The translations under genes and the position numbers were made by a program. From Desmodesmus armatus (lineage: Eukaryota > Chlorophyta > Chlorophyceae > Sphaeropleales > Scenedesmaceae), in the NCBI GenBank assembly GCA_007449985.2, contig VIIQ02000631.1, positions 433,501 through 497,500 of the forward strand: a stretch of DNA of 64,000 bases, read 5' to 3'. A model generated the notes under the pieces. The model did no database searches, was not told the origin of the DNA, and was given only the letters and a program-made list of their open reading frames with translations. Position 1 is the stretch's first letter, and each line of letters begins with the position of its first letter. Of the stretch, positions 11,475-23,972 are shown piece by piece.

Positions 11475-12062
11475 CCTGGGCGCAAGGGCAAGTGAAGGTC
11501 TACCTACAGGAGATTGGGGCTGTAGCTGAAAGCTGAGCAACTGTGCACCCTTGCGGGGGCTGATAGGTGAGCAACAGATTATGAAGTATGTGCCGCTGTA
11601 CAAACCCACGTTTATAGATGCGCTCGTGCATGTCACTTGCATGTCCACGGGGAAGCTGACCGGAAGGTCACAAGGAAGGTCGTGATGTGGGCTCACACGT
11701 CACTGAAAATCCATGCAACTGCCACTCGTCTTCCAAAGGTCTTTGGCCCGTTCGACATCACATTGCGCGGTTGAATGATCTACGATCAGCAGCAGTGCTC
11801 AGCACAAGAGACATCTTCGCAACATCAGCAAGCCAATACCGACCTCAGAAAACACTACAGCGCCAATTCGGCACCCATTGGCCAGGTGGTGAACAATCAC
11901 ATTGATGTACACCCACAACAGCCTCCACCATCCAAGCATGCAAACAGCACAAGCCGGACGATATGTCCAGCCTCAAATGCACGCTGCCACTACGCAACAG
12001 CCACAGCAGAGACGTGCTGCAGCAGCTACTGGGACAAATATGCATGCCAAGTTGCTGCTGCG
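11475..12062. other. Intergenic: F-box copy B promoter and CDH1 3' flank
   Basis: Roughly 590 bases separate the pseudogene start from the CDH1 stop codon. The left part is duplicated promoter sequence; the right part (11890-12062) is presumably CDH1 3' UTR. No gene seen. Confidence 0.5.
11611..11616 (-). promoter_or_regulatory. TATA-like box upstream of the F-box/LRR copy B
   Basis: TATAAA on the minus strand, about 140 bases upstream of the shared start codon at 11474. Copy A has no equivalent TATAAA at this position. Position-based inference only. Confidence 0.3.
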
Positions 12063-15000
12063 CTACCGTATGGTCGTCCGCATCAAGCTGCTGCCTGAGC
12101 TGCTGCCCGGTCCCGCTCCCCCCGCTGCTGCCTTTGGCCCAGGGAAGACACTCCAGAAGCGCAGCGTCTCATCTCCCGCACCCGTGACGATTGTCTGTCC
12201 ATCTGGCGCGACAGCCAGGTACAGCACCCGGTACGTGTGGCCTGTGAGCGTGGCCAATTTCGCCATGCTGGGGTACTTCCACACGATGATCTGGTTCTGG
12301 CTGTAGCCATGTGCTGACACCAGCTCGTTCACGTTCTTGGACCACGCCAAGTTGCAAACCTGCGTTACGCGGGCAGCGAACACAACCAGAGGATGTTGGC
12401 AAGGGCAGAACAGCTGCTAGCGAATGACACCAAGTTCAACAACAAACAGTGCTGCAATGCCAGTGTATCTGCTTGTGTGCAGTCTTCCAGCACCGCTTGC
12501 CCTAACTGGCTCACAAGCACAGTGACAGCGCGGTTTCACTTGCTGTACCAGGTTTCAAGCGCTCACAACTACTGGGGGTCCAATCAAAAGTGACCACAAA
12601 TGCAAAACCGAAATCAAAAGTGAGGCGACATATGCAAAACCGACATCGCACAACTTGTTCAATGGCTTGTCATGCCCACCTGGCTGCCTGTGTCCACGCA
12701 GTTGAGCATGGCGTTGGTGCTGGTGTTCCAGAAGCGTATGCAGCGGTCCGCTGTACCGCCGCCGCTGGCCAGCAGGCCGTGCTGGTGGGGGGACCAGGCG
12801 ATGGCCTTGACCGCTGCTGTGTGCTCGGTGAAGCGCGCCAATGGGTTGCTGTTGCCGGGCTGCAGACAGGCAGGCATGCAACCAATACACCAGACAGTCA
12901 ACAGCCTGACAAGGATACCAAAGCTGGTGCTGCCAATCATCCATCCATCTTCCCTGCTGGCACTTGCTGCTACTGCAACAAAGTTTCAAAGTCCCCCACT
13001 CCCCCGCACACACCTGCCAGAGGATGAGAGCGTTGTCATTGCCACCTGACGCCAGCATGCGGTCATCAGGAGACCACTGCACACAAAAGCAACACATCAG
13101 CACAGACGTGATGGCAACCCATCCCACAAAGACCCAGCTGAAGCCCCCTACCCCCTTCAACGACATGATCACGCTGTGAAGGCGCTGTATAACAGCAGAC
13201 CAACACACCCTCTGCATCTGTGCATGAAGTGGGCGTGGCATGTCTCGACCAGCTTATGACACGTCCATTGAGCCGCATGCAGCTGCCTCCAGCTGCAAGC
13301 CCAGTTGCTTTGTTGCAAGCTTGAGGTTGCCTACCATTCCTCCCTCTCCCATGCTGCATACCTTGAGCCCGCAAATCTCAGACCTGTGCCCCGCCAGCTT
13401 GTCAGTGAAGTGCTCTGGCAGCCGCACGTCACGCAGCAGGATGGACTTGTCCCTGCTGCCACTGGCCAGCATGTGGCTGCTCCATGCCTGTGGCACACCC
13501 GGCACACACTGACTGTCGGTAGGATTGTATTGGTTGTCATCAAGCTGAGAGTCTTACACACTCACTCCCTCTGCACTCCCTCTGCTGACACCACACTCAG
13601 CAGGGATCCTACTCCAGACGTAGCAATTGCCAACACTGGACACTGTCAAAGGGCAGTGTTGCGTTGTGATCATGAATTGTCAGGGCAGGGCTGTCTGCAC
13701 AAAACACGATTGCAAGCCTAGAGAGAACACATCTGATGCCTCGCCATGCATGCTTCACCAAACCTGTTCGTGCACCCTGGGCCCTCACCTGCGTGCCGAC
13801 CCGCTGCCTGTGCCCAGTCATGGTCCGCGTGCGTTTGAGCTTGCTGACGTCCCAGATCTGCAGAAATTAAGGCAGCCATCCCGGACAGGCTCAGCGTTGC
13901 TGCTTCAGCGAGCTGCTTGCAACAAACCTGCCGCCATGCCACAGCAGACCGCGTCCACAGCAACGTCCAGAGATACTGAGCATACCCAACTGCCTTGTTT
14001 ACATTTGAGCAACGAGGCACAGCAGCACATGACCCCTGCTGCAGTACTGCATTGTCACTCATCCAATCACCCCGCCACACCCAGGTACATCCCATGCAAG
14101 CACAACCCCACGCTTGCAGATGCCCCCCCCCCCCCAGTGCCGTCACAGCTGCTGGCACTTCAGCTCCGTCCTTACGAACAAAAAGTGAGATTGTTTTGAC
14201 ACAAACTTCTTTCTCAATCCAAACAAACGTCCTTCTCAATCCAACCAACAATAAAAAAAGTGTCCACCTGCAGCTGCCACCAGCGCCCCTGGCCCCACTG
14301 ACCTGCACCTCCCCAGTGTTAGTGCCGACGGACAGGTAGGTGCCTCGTTGGCTCCAGGACACGCTGCACACACTGTCACCAGCACCCAAGTCACACAGCT
14401 TGGTCACCTACAAGGGCACCATGAAATCACACACGCAGCACATGAGCGACGTCACTCACTCACTCGGGCACTCACCCGCCCACGCTGTCTGGCTGTCCAG
14501 GCCTTGAGCCTTATCGGCCATCTGACGTACTGCATCATGCTCAATCGTTGTGCAGTATGCTGCAACAACAGCCCAGAAGCTGCACAGTGGACTCCAGGGA
14601 CCCTGACCTCCATGTGTGCCAATGGCAACCCCTCCACTAACCTTGCTTGTATGGGCACTCCACAGGTACACGCAGCTGTCCAAGCCCACCGCCAGTAAGT
14701 TCTGTGCACTCCAATCCACCAGGTTGAGGTAGAAGTCGTCCGCTAGGGCTGGGGCATCCAGAACCTGCATGAATGCGACCACAGGTGGGGACAATACGGA
14801 CAACCGCTGGCACGCTGACCAAGTGGCGGTGCTGAACAACCAGCCAAACGCCCAAGAGGCATCCCAGATCTTGCAAAGCAGTGATGCCAGCACGCACATG
14901 CAGCAGACAGGCCACTTGCGCACTGAAAGGGTGCTGACCCATGCTGCTACCCTGTACCCACCTTGTACGGCGCACGGGGTATCTTGCGTGGCGGCTTGCG

Positions 15001-17084
15001 TGGGCTCATGAGCGGCGAACCCAGCAAGCTCTCAACCCCGACAGGCGACGTGAGGAAGGGGCTCTGTGGCGGTGGCCCCGCCACCGGGCTGGAGGCATCA
15101 CCTGCACCAGCAACACATGTACATCCATGATGTTGCTTGACCGTCTTACTAAGACGGAATGGGTTGTGTGTGGAAAGTTCACACCAGCACTCACCACACC
15201 CTGTGGTTCCCTCACCTGGCTGGCAGCTGCAGTTCACAGTGCAAGGACTGCCACATGCCTGTCGTATGCGACTGGTCAGCACACTCACCCGAGCTACCTC
15301 GCCCCAAACTGCAGCCAGGCAGGCTGCAGCTCTGGGGCTGCCCCAGACAACCAGCCTCATCCTTCGCCCAGCCTGCTGCAGGAGAACTCATTGCCTGCAC
15401 AATCCATACACTATCCTACACATTTCCTGCACGTTCAGCATGCCGAGCACGCCGCCCCCACCTGACTTGAAGCGCAGGATCTTTTTGCTGGGGCTGCTCG
15501 CCCCCCGCATCTGCTCCAGCTGTGTGGCCTTGTCTGGGCTGATGGGCGACGGGCATTGGCAGCCCAGCAGCTCAGAACGCAGCAGCATGTTGTAGGCAGG
15601 GTTCAGGTCCTGTAACAGCAGCCACATGGCCGGACAGCAGGGCAGCAACCCTTCAATGCGGAGTCCACAAATGGACTCGTCATACATACATTTTACATCT
15701 GTTTGCACCCCTTTGTTTGAATGCTACAATGAGAACGTTTCAGCCATGACATAGGCCCATAAAGTAGCCACACGTGTCACGACATCGGACAAGGGTGTGA
15801 GCTGCTGCGGTGAAGCACTGGCGGTCCTGCAGCATGGCCGATATGCCAGGCAAGTGGCGCCGCATCCTGCAGCTGCTGTTACTGCTGCAGCCCCTCAACA
15901 GCGCCATGCATCCCTTTCCCCTGTGCACATTGGGATGACGCCCGTAGTGCATGTTGACAACCCCTTCTCGTTCACAGTGAGATGCGAACTACCCATGACC
16001 AGCAAGGTGTGTGGCATGCGTACTTGGTGCCGCCCTGCTCGTACCTCTCGGTCCTGTGACTGCTTGTTGACCTGGTCAGCTGCAACCTCCCGGTCCAGCG
16101 CTGAGAAGTCCAGCCTGGCAGTGGCAGCCCTGCATGTTTGGACATGTGTGCAGCAGCAGAAGCACTCTCAGGACCATAACACAAGTGCTTGCTAGTGACG
16201 CTAGTGACGCTGCTGGGCGTGGACTCCAGCTGAGGCAGGCAACATGCTGAAACTGCTCATGCAGTCAAGTCAATGTATCAACCTATCTGGCTGATTGCTG
16301 TGCTGTGCTGGCAGGGCAGGGCAGGCTAAGCAGGTACCCGTGCACGCACAGCACGGCAATGCAGCACAGACCATCAGGACCATGCGTGCCTTTGTGCATG
16401 CCAACAATACACAAGGCAATGCATGGCCTCCATAGGACATTGGCAGCCATGCCACCTTTCTGGCATGCCACACAAACTGATACATTGCTGTGCTGACTCG
16501 TGACAGAGGTCCGTTCGCCCCTGCTGTGCTGACAGATGCGCATTCAGCACAAAGCTTTACCTTGATGGAATGAAGCGGTCACTGTACCGCACCCGAGATT
16601 TGGGAGAGAACCAGCTGGGCGGGCTGCTGATGCAGTTGGCTGCACTGCCAGGTCCTCCTGCACTGCCCATCATGCCCCTGTTGGTTTTGACAGGCGACCC
16701 CACAGGAGTCGTGGGGTCCCCCGCTGCCGCCGCCGCTGCTGCCGCTGTGCCTTCAGTCATCCCGCCGGTCAAACCCATGCTTGGCATCAGGTGTGTGAGG
16801 GATGTGTGGCTGCTGCTGGCATCGGGTCCCCGGCCGCTGCTGCTGAAGCCTGCTATGCTGCGTGATGATTGCTGCTGGTGGTGCTGGCTGTGGCTGTTGG
16901 GGGTGCTGCTGCTGGGAAGGCTGAACATAGCTGACGGCCACGGCTCCCTGGGCCTCTGCTGCTGCCGCTGCGGGCTTGCGAAGTAGTTTTGTGCTGGCAG
17001 CTGCTGCTGCCCGCTAGTCCCAGCAACTCCGCCAGCACTGTTGCGTTGTGAGGCACCTCCATCGCTGCTGTTTGGTTGTTGCAT
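12063..17084 (-). CDS. CDH1: APC/C activator CDH1/CCS52 (Fizzy-related), WD40 protein
   Basis: Eleven exons, complement: 16561-17084, 16045-16129, 15462-15609, 14962-15101, 14642-14764, 14303-14407, 13789-13857, 13362-13487, 13014-13076, 12680-12859, 12063-12359; all GT-AG and in phase, 619 aa. The protein recruits substrates to the anaphase-promoting complex in late mitosis and G1. Visible hallmarks: a C-box (SDRFIPSR, residues ~167-174), the Cdh1-type linker [19 protein letters not shown] then FYLNLVDWS (~290-315), seven WD40 blades with [33 protein letters not shown] and [11 protein letters not shown], and the C-terminal Ile-Arg tail (LMRTTIR) that docks on APC/C TPR subunits. The Cdh1 linker and WD40 wording fit Cdh1/CCS52 rather than Cdc20. 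The N-terminal 160 residues are Gln/Ser-rich low complexity. In land plants CCS52 drives endoreduplication. Confidence 0.95.
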
Positions 17085-17665
17085 GGCTGCTGTTGATGGC
17101 CCAGCTTTACATGCTGGGCCTGCTGCTGCTGTGTCTCGAGGCTAGCTCATCAGCAGAGCTCTGGATTGAGGTTGGTATCAAAGCACAGAACAACAGCACA
17201 GACCAGCGTCAACCTGGCACTTCCCTGACTGACTGTTACCGAGGCCTGACTAGTGCTGCTGATGTTGAGTGCTGAAGAACCTGTGATTGCTGTCTCGAGG
17301 CCTGGTTCGTGACTTCGTGACCAAGCAAGCACAGCTGTTGATGGCACAGCTGGAGTCTTGCTGTCTTTGCGTATGTTGCTCAGAAGACGTCAAAGTGTGT
17401 GCCAAGACGACATTCAAGGGTTCACAAAACTGATCGGCCAGTTGTTTGTTTTCTCTGCTTGAGCTGCTGCGCAAACAACAGGGACAAGACCTGAAACCGT
17501 CATCGGTTGCGCTGACTGGCTGATCTCAGAGATACAGCATATGTCATGTTATTGCAGTCTATTGCAAGCAACAAGCCCGAGGCTCTAAGCCCTTGTGAAT
17601 ATCTTTCTTCACACCACCAGATCCTGTGCCTGTGCACAGCCAACAGCCCGCCCTTTCCTTCTTTC
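17085..17665. promoter_or_regulatory. Divergent intergenic region between CDH1 and the RNF10-like gene
   Basis: About 580 bases between two start codons that face away from each other, so both promoters must lie here or in 5' introns. No TATA box stood out. Short CTGCTG tracts near 17087-17140 are the only low-complexity feature. Confidence 0.5.
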
Positions 17666-20600
17666 ATGTCAATATCGCCCACAACAGCTACACAAAACAT
17701 ACCCACTGATCATCAAGTTCACAGCGCCAAAGCCAAGCCACAAGATGGAGGCCAAGTGCTCAGTGTGTCAGCTGCCGAGTTCGTGCCTGGTGGGTTGATT
17801 GATACGAAGCTATGTTTGGAGCTGTGATGCAACATAAAGCTGGAACAAGCTTGCAATTTCATGATCTGAGTGCTTTTGTGCACACAGGTGGCGTGAAAGG
17901 GGGACCCGCATCGGGTACTGGTCAGAACACCAGCTCAGCGCCACAGCAGAGTGGCAGGGGACAGCACAGGGTAAGTGCAAGTGGGGGGCACTGAGAGGCA
18001 TGGAAAATGCAGCAACAAACTTCATCACCAACCACCTCATGCCTGCATGGCCCAATCACGGCTGTCGCCAGGCTGGTGCTGCATTCCATTGGTGTGTGGG
18101 TCATCCTCCAATGGATGCCCTCACAATCTATTGAGGGCATACACCGAATGTGGCTGTCACACCAGCTTACGGTCCACCACATTGCAGGGCGCTCTGGTGA
18201 TGCCCATCATTGGGTTGTAACGTGTTTCTGGTGAAGTTGTGTTGTGTCCTATGGGACACCCTGGGTTCCATAACTGCGGCTTGCCATTGAACATGCAGGG
18301 TGGCAGAGGAGGCGGCAGAGGGGGTGGCAGAGGGGGTCGTGACAGTGGACCAGCGGGCAGAGGTGGGGGCCTCTCCAGGGCTCTGCAGGACGGAGCTGCT
18401 GCAAGGTGGGTGGGCCTGACAGCAGGAGGCCTACAGCCACAACGCAACTGCAACCGTGTCAGCATTGGCCATACCTGCGCGATCCAAACGACCTAACACT
18501 GTGGGTGCATATGCATGAGTTGATTCCTGCAGCAACTACCAGCATGTTGAACATAGCAGAGTTGATCGCTGCAGCAACTACCAGCATGTACATCAACACC
18601 TGAAGCACTGGATGGGTCAAGAACACGCGAAGTGGTTGGGCCCAACCACAAGTTGCGGAGTTGGTCTGAGGTATTGGTTCCTATGACGTCTGCCGCACAG
18701 GGAGCAACACCCTCAGCACTCTCCGAGGCCTCACCATGGCCCACACAGCAAACAGCAGCAGCAGCAGCCCCGCAGGGGCCAAGCACAGCAGCAGCAGCAG
18801 CCACAGCAGCAGTACCAGCAGCAGAGAGATGGAACCCAGCTGAGGCGAGAGCAGACAGCACCCAGCCAGGAGCAACAGCAGCAGCAGCAGCAGTACAGGC
18901 AGGGCGGCGCCCGCAGCAGCACCGGAGGTGACGGGGAGGCAGAGGGTGGTGATGCCGGCAGGCAGAGCAGCAGCAGTAGCACAGCTGCCGGTAGGGGTGG
19001 TGCATCAGCTGGGCGTGGCCGCCAGGTGGTTGCCAACCACCTGCTGAACTTCCAGTATGAGACACGGGGCCCACCAGCAAGGGTGAGCATGGTAAACCCT
19101 ATGAGGGACCGAACTGTGTTGCCCCATCCATCAAAGTGTGCTTTAGCGGCGCCAGCTTACATAGCACTAGTCTTCAAGTGTGTAACCCCACCATGGGGGG
19201 AGTACCTAATGTACCAGCAGTACATAACACACAAGCCAAACTCATACTCACGTGATGGCACTCTTTTAGCAGCAGTTGCTGTCCCACTGCCTGCACACCC
19301 CTGGCGTGTTGGGCATATTAGTCATTTCCAGCAGGCACATTTCATGATGACCAGTTGTGATGTTGGCAGGCTAGTCTCAAAACAGTGCGTTCGACACACG
19401 TGTGTAGACGCAGGGAGTGCATCCAGCCAATGCATCAACCATCTCACCATCCAAGGATCTCCTAACTCCGAACTTGTCCGTCTGTGTTGTCTGTGGGGTG
19501 TTGTACTTCAGGGTGGCCGTGGTGGTCGAGGTGGTGGCGGGTCCTTCAGTGCTGGCAGGCGGCGGCCACCCGCCTACAGGCCCCAGCGCTACGATAAGGA
19601 CAAGTTCCTGCAGGCAAACTTCAGGTTCCTGGTCTCAGGTGGGTATCGTGTCGTGCTGTGGCGGCGCGGACATCCGAGTGCCTGTCGGCACTGGGATTGC
19701 TGGCTCACGCTGAAAACAAGTGGGACAGTTCTCTGCTGTGCGAGAGATGCTGCTTTCGTCACCAGTCACTAATGTCTGGGCACGGCCGCCCGGTTTGTTT
19801 GGTTGCTGTGGATGAAGCACTGTGGATGCAGTCAAACTGGTGCCGGTGTGGGTGTATGGCAGTTGGTGTGAGCCTTGTATCTCAACAGAATCTAACCTAT
19901 AGTTTCTGACGCCGCTGGTTGGCTGGTGGTGCAGCCACAGGTACCCTGTCACTGTTATTGCCTCTGTACATCCGTGCACTACCAACCACTGGGCTGCTGC
20001 TGCTGCTGCTGCAGGCGCTGTCGACACCAAGCAGTTCGACTCTGATGCTGACCGCATGTTTGACTGGGATGACGTAATCCTGGTTGACATGAGGTCTTCT
20101 ACCCCAGTGCAGTGCCCCATCTCGCTGGACAGCCCCCCAGTGTGCCCCCAGATCACGCCCTGTGGCCACGTCTTCTCCTTTGGTAGCATCATGCGACACC
20201 TCATGACACACGGCGGGGAGCAGCTGCGGCGCTCGGCACCCTGCCCGCTGTGCTACCAACCTTTGGTGGCACGGGAGCTGAGGCTTGTGCAGGTGGGGGA
20301 GGGGGTTGCTGCACATGTGGATTACATGAAAGGCATGGGGGGGGGGGCGTCCTGAAACTTGCCCATACAGCCCATGCCGTAGGTGATGACGCCCCTTGCC
20401 GACTTAGTGCTGATGGGTGGGTGTGGAGGGGCGGCTGCTTGGGAGTGCGGCTGGCTGGTTTGGGGCTGTTAAGTCCCTTGGGCTGCCAAACGCTGATGGC
20501 ACGAGAGCTGAGGCTTGTGCAGGTGGGGGAGGGGTGCTGCACTCGTCGAGTACGTATGAGGCATGGGGGTTCCTCAAAGCTGCCCATGCAACCCATGCCC

Positions 20601-23600
20601 TTGCTGATGACGCCCCTTGCTGGCTTAGTGCTGATGAGTGGGTATGGAGGAGCGGTGGCTTGGGAGTTCGGCTGGCTGGTTTTGGGGCTGTTAGGTCCCT
20701 TGGGCTGCCATCGCTGGTGGCAGGGGAGCTGAGGCTGGTTGCAAGTCATGGGTGTCATGCGTCCCTTCTTGTAGGTGTTGGCGCCAGCTCATTGGTGGAA
20801 GGCAGCCGGACGTCTACGTAGGGTCGGACGCAGTTCTGGCTAGGCCTGAGCTGACCTTACACATGGCTTGATTGCTGTGTCTGCCATACACCCTGTTGTT
20901 TGAAGCTTGCACATGTTTTGTCTTTGCTGTCACCACCTGCCCGCCCCCCCACCCGCCAGATTCACCATGTGCAGCCAGCAGCAGTGGGTGACACCATCAC
21001 CTTCCAGCTGCTCAAGAGGCCCAAGGGCAGCATCATACCTCAGCCGGTGTTGGAGCCAGCAGCAGCAGCAGCAGCAGGAGATGCAGGTGGCCTGCAGGAC
21101 ACCATCACCACCAGCAGCAGCAGCCTCAGCCCTGCAGGAACAGTGCCAGAGCCAGCAGCAGCACCGGGCAGCCTCGACAGCACCTGCAGCAACAGCAGCG
21201 CCAACAAGTGGACCGCTAGCAGTGCCGGCAGGGCAGCAGCAGGCTCAGCAGCAGCAACAGCTGCTGCTGGTGCAGTCTCAACACCAGCAGCTGGTACATC
21301 TAGCCGGCCCAAAGTGGCTTACTCCAGCGTCAGCACCCCGCTCTCAGAGAACCTGTTTGCCAAGTTTGGCACTCTGACTGACCCGCGGCCCCTCTGGCGA
21401 GCAGCGACCAGGGAGCTGGGGCAGCAGCTGGCAGAGGTCCTGGCACAGGGTGGACTCGAGGCAGACTTCGAGGCACCTGGGTTGTTTGCAGCGGCTGACT
21501 GCCTGGCTCACCGCGCCCGCAGGTGGGCTCATTTTCGTCTGTCCTGTGCCCTTGTGATGTTGCAGACATGTTAGCAGTGTTTGTCGAGCGCTTTGTAGCC
21601 TTGTAGTGGTCCCCCCACCCCCCTGAACCTGAGCTTTCAGGAGGTGCCCGGTGCTGCCACATTTAATCATGTCGTCACAGGCAAGATGTTGAGGACAAGC
21701 TTCTCCATTCATCTCTTGCCCGCAGGTTTGCAGAGCACCAAGCCACTCAACTGCTGCAGCGGGGTGTGCCAATCGGTGCAACCGCACCTCCAGGACCAGC
21801 AGCTGGACCAGCAGCAGGCTGGCCTGTGTGGTTGGCAGCAGACCCCCAAGTCGCAGGACAGGAGGCCGACGCACTCATCCGCGATGCATTCACGCTCGCC
21901 ATCGACACCGGCAAGGCAGCACTCTCAGCAGCAGAGCAGGAGCAGCAGGTGGCAGCAGCGTTCCCAGCCCTGGCTGCTAGCAGCAGCAGCAGCAGCAGCA
22001 CCTTGGGTGGCACTGCGTCACCCCGGCGGCAGGCTGGCAGCAGTGGCAGCAGGCATGGTAGCCGACAGCAGCAGCAAGAGGCTGCGATGGCTGCGGCGGC
22101 ACCTGCTGCTCCGGCTGCGGCAGCTTCTGCAGGCCCCGCTGCAACTGCTGCTGCTGCCAAGGCTCCTGTTGGAGCAGGAGGTGTTGATACCACACAGCCA
22201 CAGCAGCAGCAGCAGCAGCAGGTCGCTGTGCAGGCCCCTAAGACCCCAGAGCCCGAGTCATCTGCCTTAGAGAGCCAGTCCTCACGTCCAGAGCTCTTCT
22301 TCGACCACGCCTTCTCTGAAGATGAAGACGACGAGCAGCAGCCGCAGCAGCCCTCGGCGGCTGAAGACAGCAGCAGCACAGCAGCGGCAGCGACGGCTGG
22401 CAGCAGTGGGGCCCAGTGCATGCACAGCAGTGCCAGGAGCATCCCAGGTGCTGCATCAGTTGCTGACTCATCAGCAGCACTGTTTGGGACGTCTCCAGGG
22501 ACAGCTGGGCTCCTGGGTAGCTCCCCTACAACTTCAGCGATGAATAATGCGAGCTTGGCCGGGGATTACTACATGTACCAGGCAGCGGATGGCGAGTGGC
22601 TGTTCCTGCACCCGCTCAACCTGCGCTGCTTGCTGCATGCGTTTGGGAGCTATGCGGCGTGCCCACCTACGGTCACTGGCAGGGTGGTGGAAGTGGAGGA
22701 TATGGTGCAGGACGAAAGCAGCAGGTGGGTTGGGGCGCTTAGGGGTTAGAAGGTGTGGGGTGTGCAGGGTAACAGTGGAGTTGGTTGGGGGGGGGGAAAG
22801 GTGGCTGTAAAACATGTTTGGCTTGCGTCCTGTGACCAGGGGGGTGTGCGTGACCGACACAGTGGTGGGGTGATTTGGAGGTGGTCAAAGCACCCTTCTA
22901 GAGCGCTGCACTCAGTGCGCCAGCAAGCCACAAACCCAAACCCAATTCCCATACTCATGATTGTGCACACTGTGATTTTGTGTGCAGGCGTCGCTGGAAG
23001 TTCCTGGGCCACCTGCCCCTGACCGGCAACTTCCGCCTCGCCGAGGTCACACTCACCACCCCAGCCCTCACACCAGCACAGCTGGCCCCCATGGCAGAGG
23101 AGCTCGCCGGGCGCGCGAACCGGCGGCGCCGCCGCGTCGAGGCGGCCAGGCGGGAAAGCCGCCGGGAAGCCGCCGCAGCCGCCGCTGCTGCCAAGGCCCG
23201 ACAAGGCCCCTCAGCCGCCGAGCTACGGTCCATGCCACGCCTGGGGCAGGCCGCTGTTTCTGGTGCTGAGTCTGCTGCTCTGCAGGGGGGTTCAGAGGGT
23301 GGGGCAGGGGGTTTAAACGCTGATGCAGGTGCAGCCCTGCCTCTCGAGCTGCAGGGGTTGAGCCCAGAGCAGCTTGAGGAAGCCCTGGCAGCCCAAGCCA
23401 TGCATGAGTCAGCTTTAGAGGCTGGTGCTGCCTATGGCGCATCGCCGCCGGCTGGCGGGGTGAGCTTTGCACGCATTGCGCAGATGGGGTTTGCGGCGAC
23501 GGGCCCGGCACTTGGCAGCAGCCCTGCGGCAACTGGCGGCAGCAGTGCGGGGCCGTCGGTGGCTGCGGCTGCGGCGGCTGCGGCGGCTGCGGCTCCGAAG

Positions 23601-23972
23601 GGCGCTTGGGGTGCCGGCAGCGGCGGCGGCAAGTCTGCTGCTGCCAGGCTGTCAAGTGCAGCTCCTTCTGCAGGCAGTGGTGGTGGCAGCAGTACTGCCG
23701 CTGCACTGCTGACGAAGAGCAGCTGGGGTGGTGGGGCAGCAGGAGCCAGGCCAGAGGGTGCTGCTTCTGGAGGCGAGAGGGGAGGGGTGGCTGGCAGCAG
23801 TGGGGCACAGCAGTGGCTGGTGCTGGGCGGTGGGAAGGAGGGAGGGCCAGGTGCGGAGGCAGGTGGTGCTGAGGGAGGTGCGGCAGCACCGAGCGGTGGT
23901 GGGGCGAGCAGCAGTAAGAAAAACAAGAAGGGTATGGTGCTGTTTGCTACAGGGCAGCAGCGCAGGTACTGA
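17666..23972 (+). CDS. RNF10-like protein with a degenerate RING finger
   Basis: Nine exons: 17666-17789, 17888-17970, 18299-18405, 18701-19082, 19512-19638, 20015-20292, 20960-21522, 21726-22724, 22988-23972; all in phase, ~1215 aa. RNF10 family landmarks occur in order: an RGG-rich N-terminus, VVANHLLNFQYE (~215-226), KDKFLQANFRFLV, the RING region (308-354), a VGDTITFQLLKRPKGS segment, YYMYQAADGEWLFLHPLN with RCLLHAFGS, then RRRWKFLGHLPLTGNF and a basic helix. Animal RNF10 is an E3 ligase linked to ribosomal-protein ubiquitination. Here the RING reads C308-S311-C324-H326-S329-S332-C351-C354: three cysteines are serines, all in zinc site 1. So catalytic activity is doubtful. The Gln/Ala tracts are much longer than in animal homologues. 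The start (MSISPTTATQ) is the best in-frame Met; an upstream Met at 17546 is possible. Confidence 0.87.
18517..18597 (+). repeat. Two-copy ~41-bp direct repeat in an RNF10-like intron
   Basis: GAGTTGAT-CTGCAGCAACTACCAGCATGT occurs twice in tandem (about 18517-18547 and 18559-18588) within intron 3. Function unknown. Confidence 0.7.
20255..20760 (+). repeat. About 225-bp tandem repeat copying an exon end and splice donor into the intron
   Basis: The 3' end of RNF10-like exon 6 plus its donor (GGCACGGGAGCTGAGGCTTG at 20268, then TGCAGGTGGGGGAG) is repeated at 20498 and, more diverged, at 20719. The period is ~230 then ~221 bases. The unit also carries intron sequence such as 'ctgatgacgccccttgc'. 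The second copy keeps a GT donor at about 20523. Confidence 0.8.

Larger units (their letters stand above)
8580..11890. repeat. Tandem segmental duplication, copy B (carries decayed F-box/LRR copy)
   Basis: Direct-orientation copy of 4538-7860; see landmarks there. It contains ~270 bp at about 9040-9310 that copy A lacks, so either B gained an insertion or A lost it. Divergence is clearly higher in the flanks than in the LRR-coding part, where many codons are still identical. Confidence 0.85.

Noticed and set aside
12555..13241. Long minus-strand frame mixing WD40 motifs with Cys/Trp-rich sequence
   Set aside because: It is CDH1 exon 13014-13076 plus flanking introns read through; splicing at GT-AG sites gives the correct Cdh1 wording.
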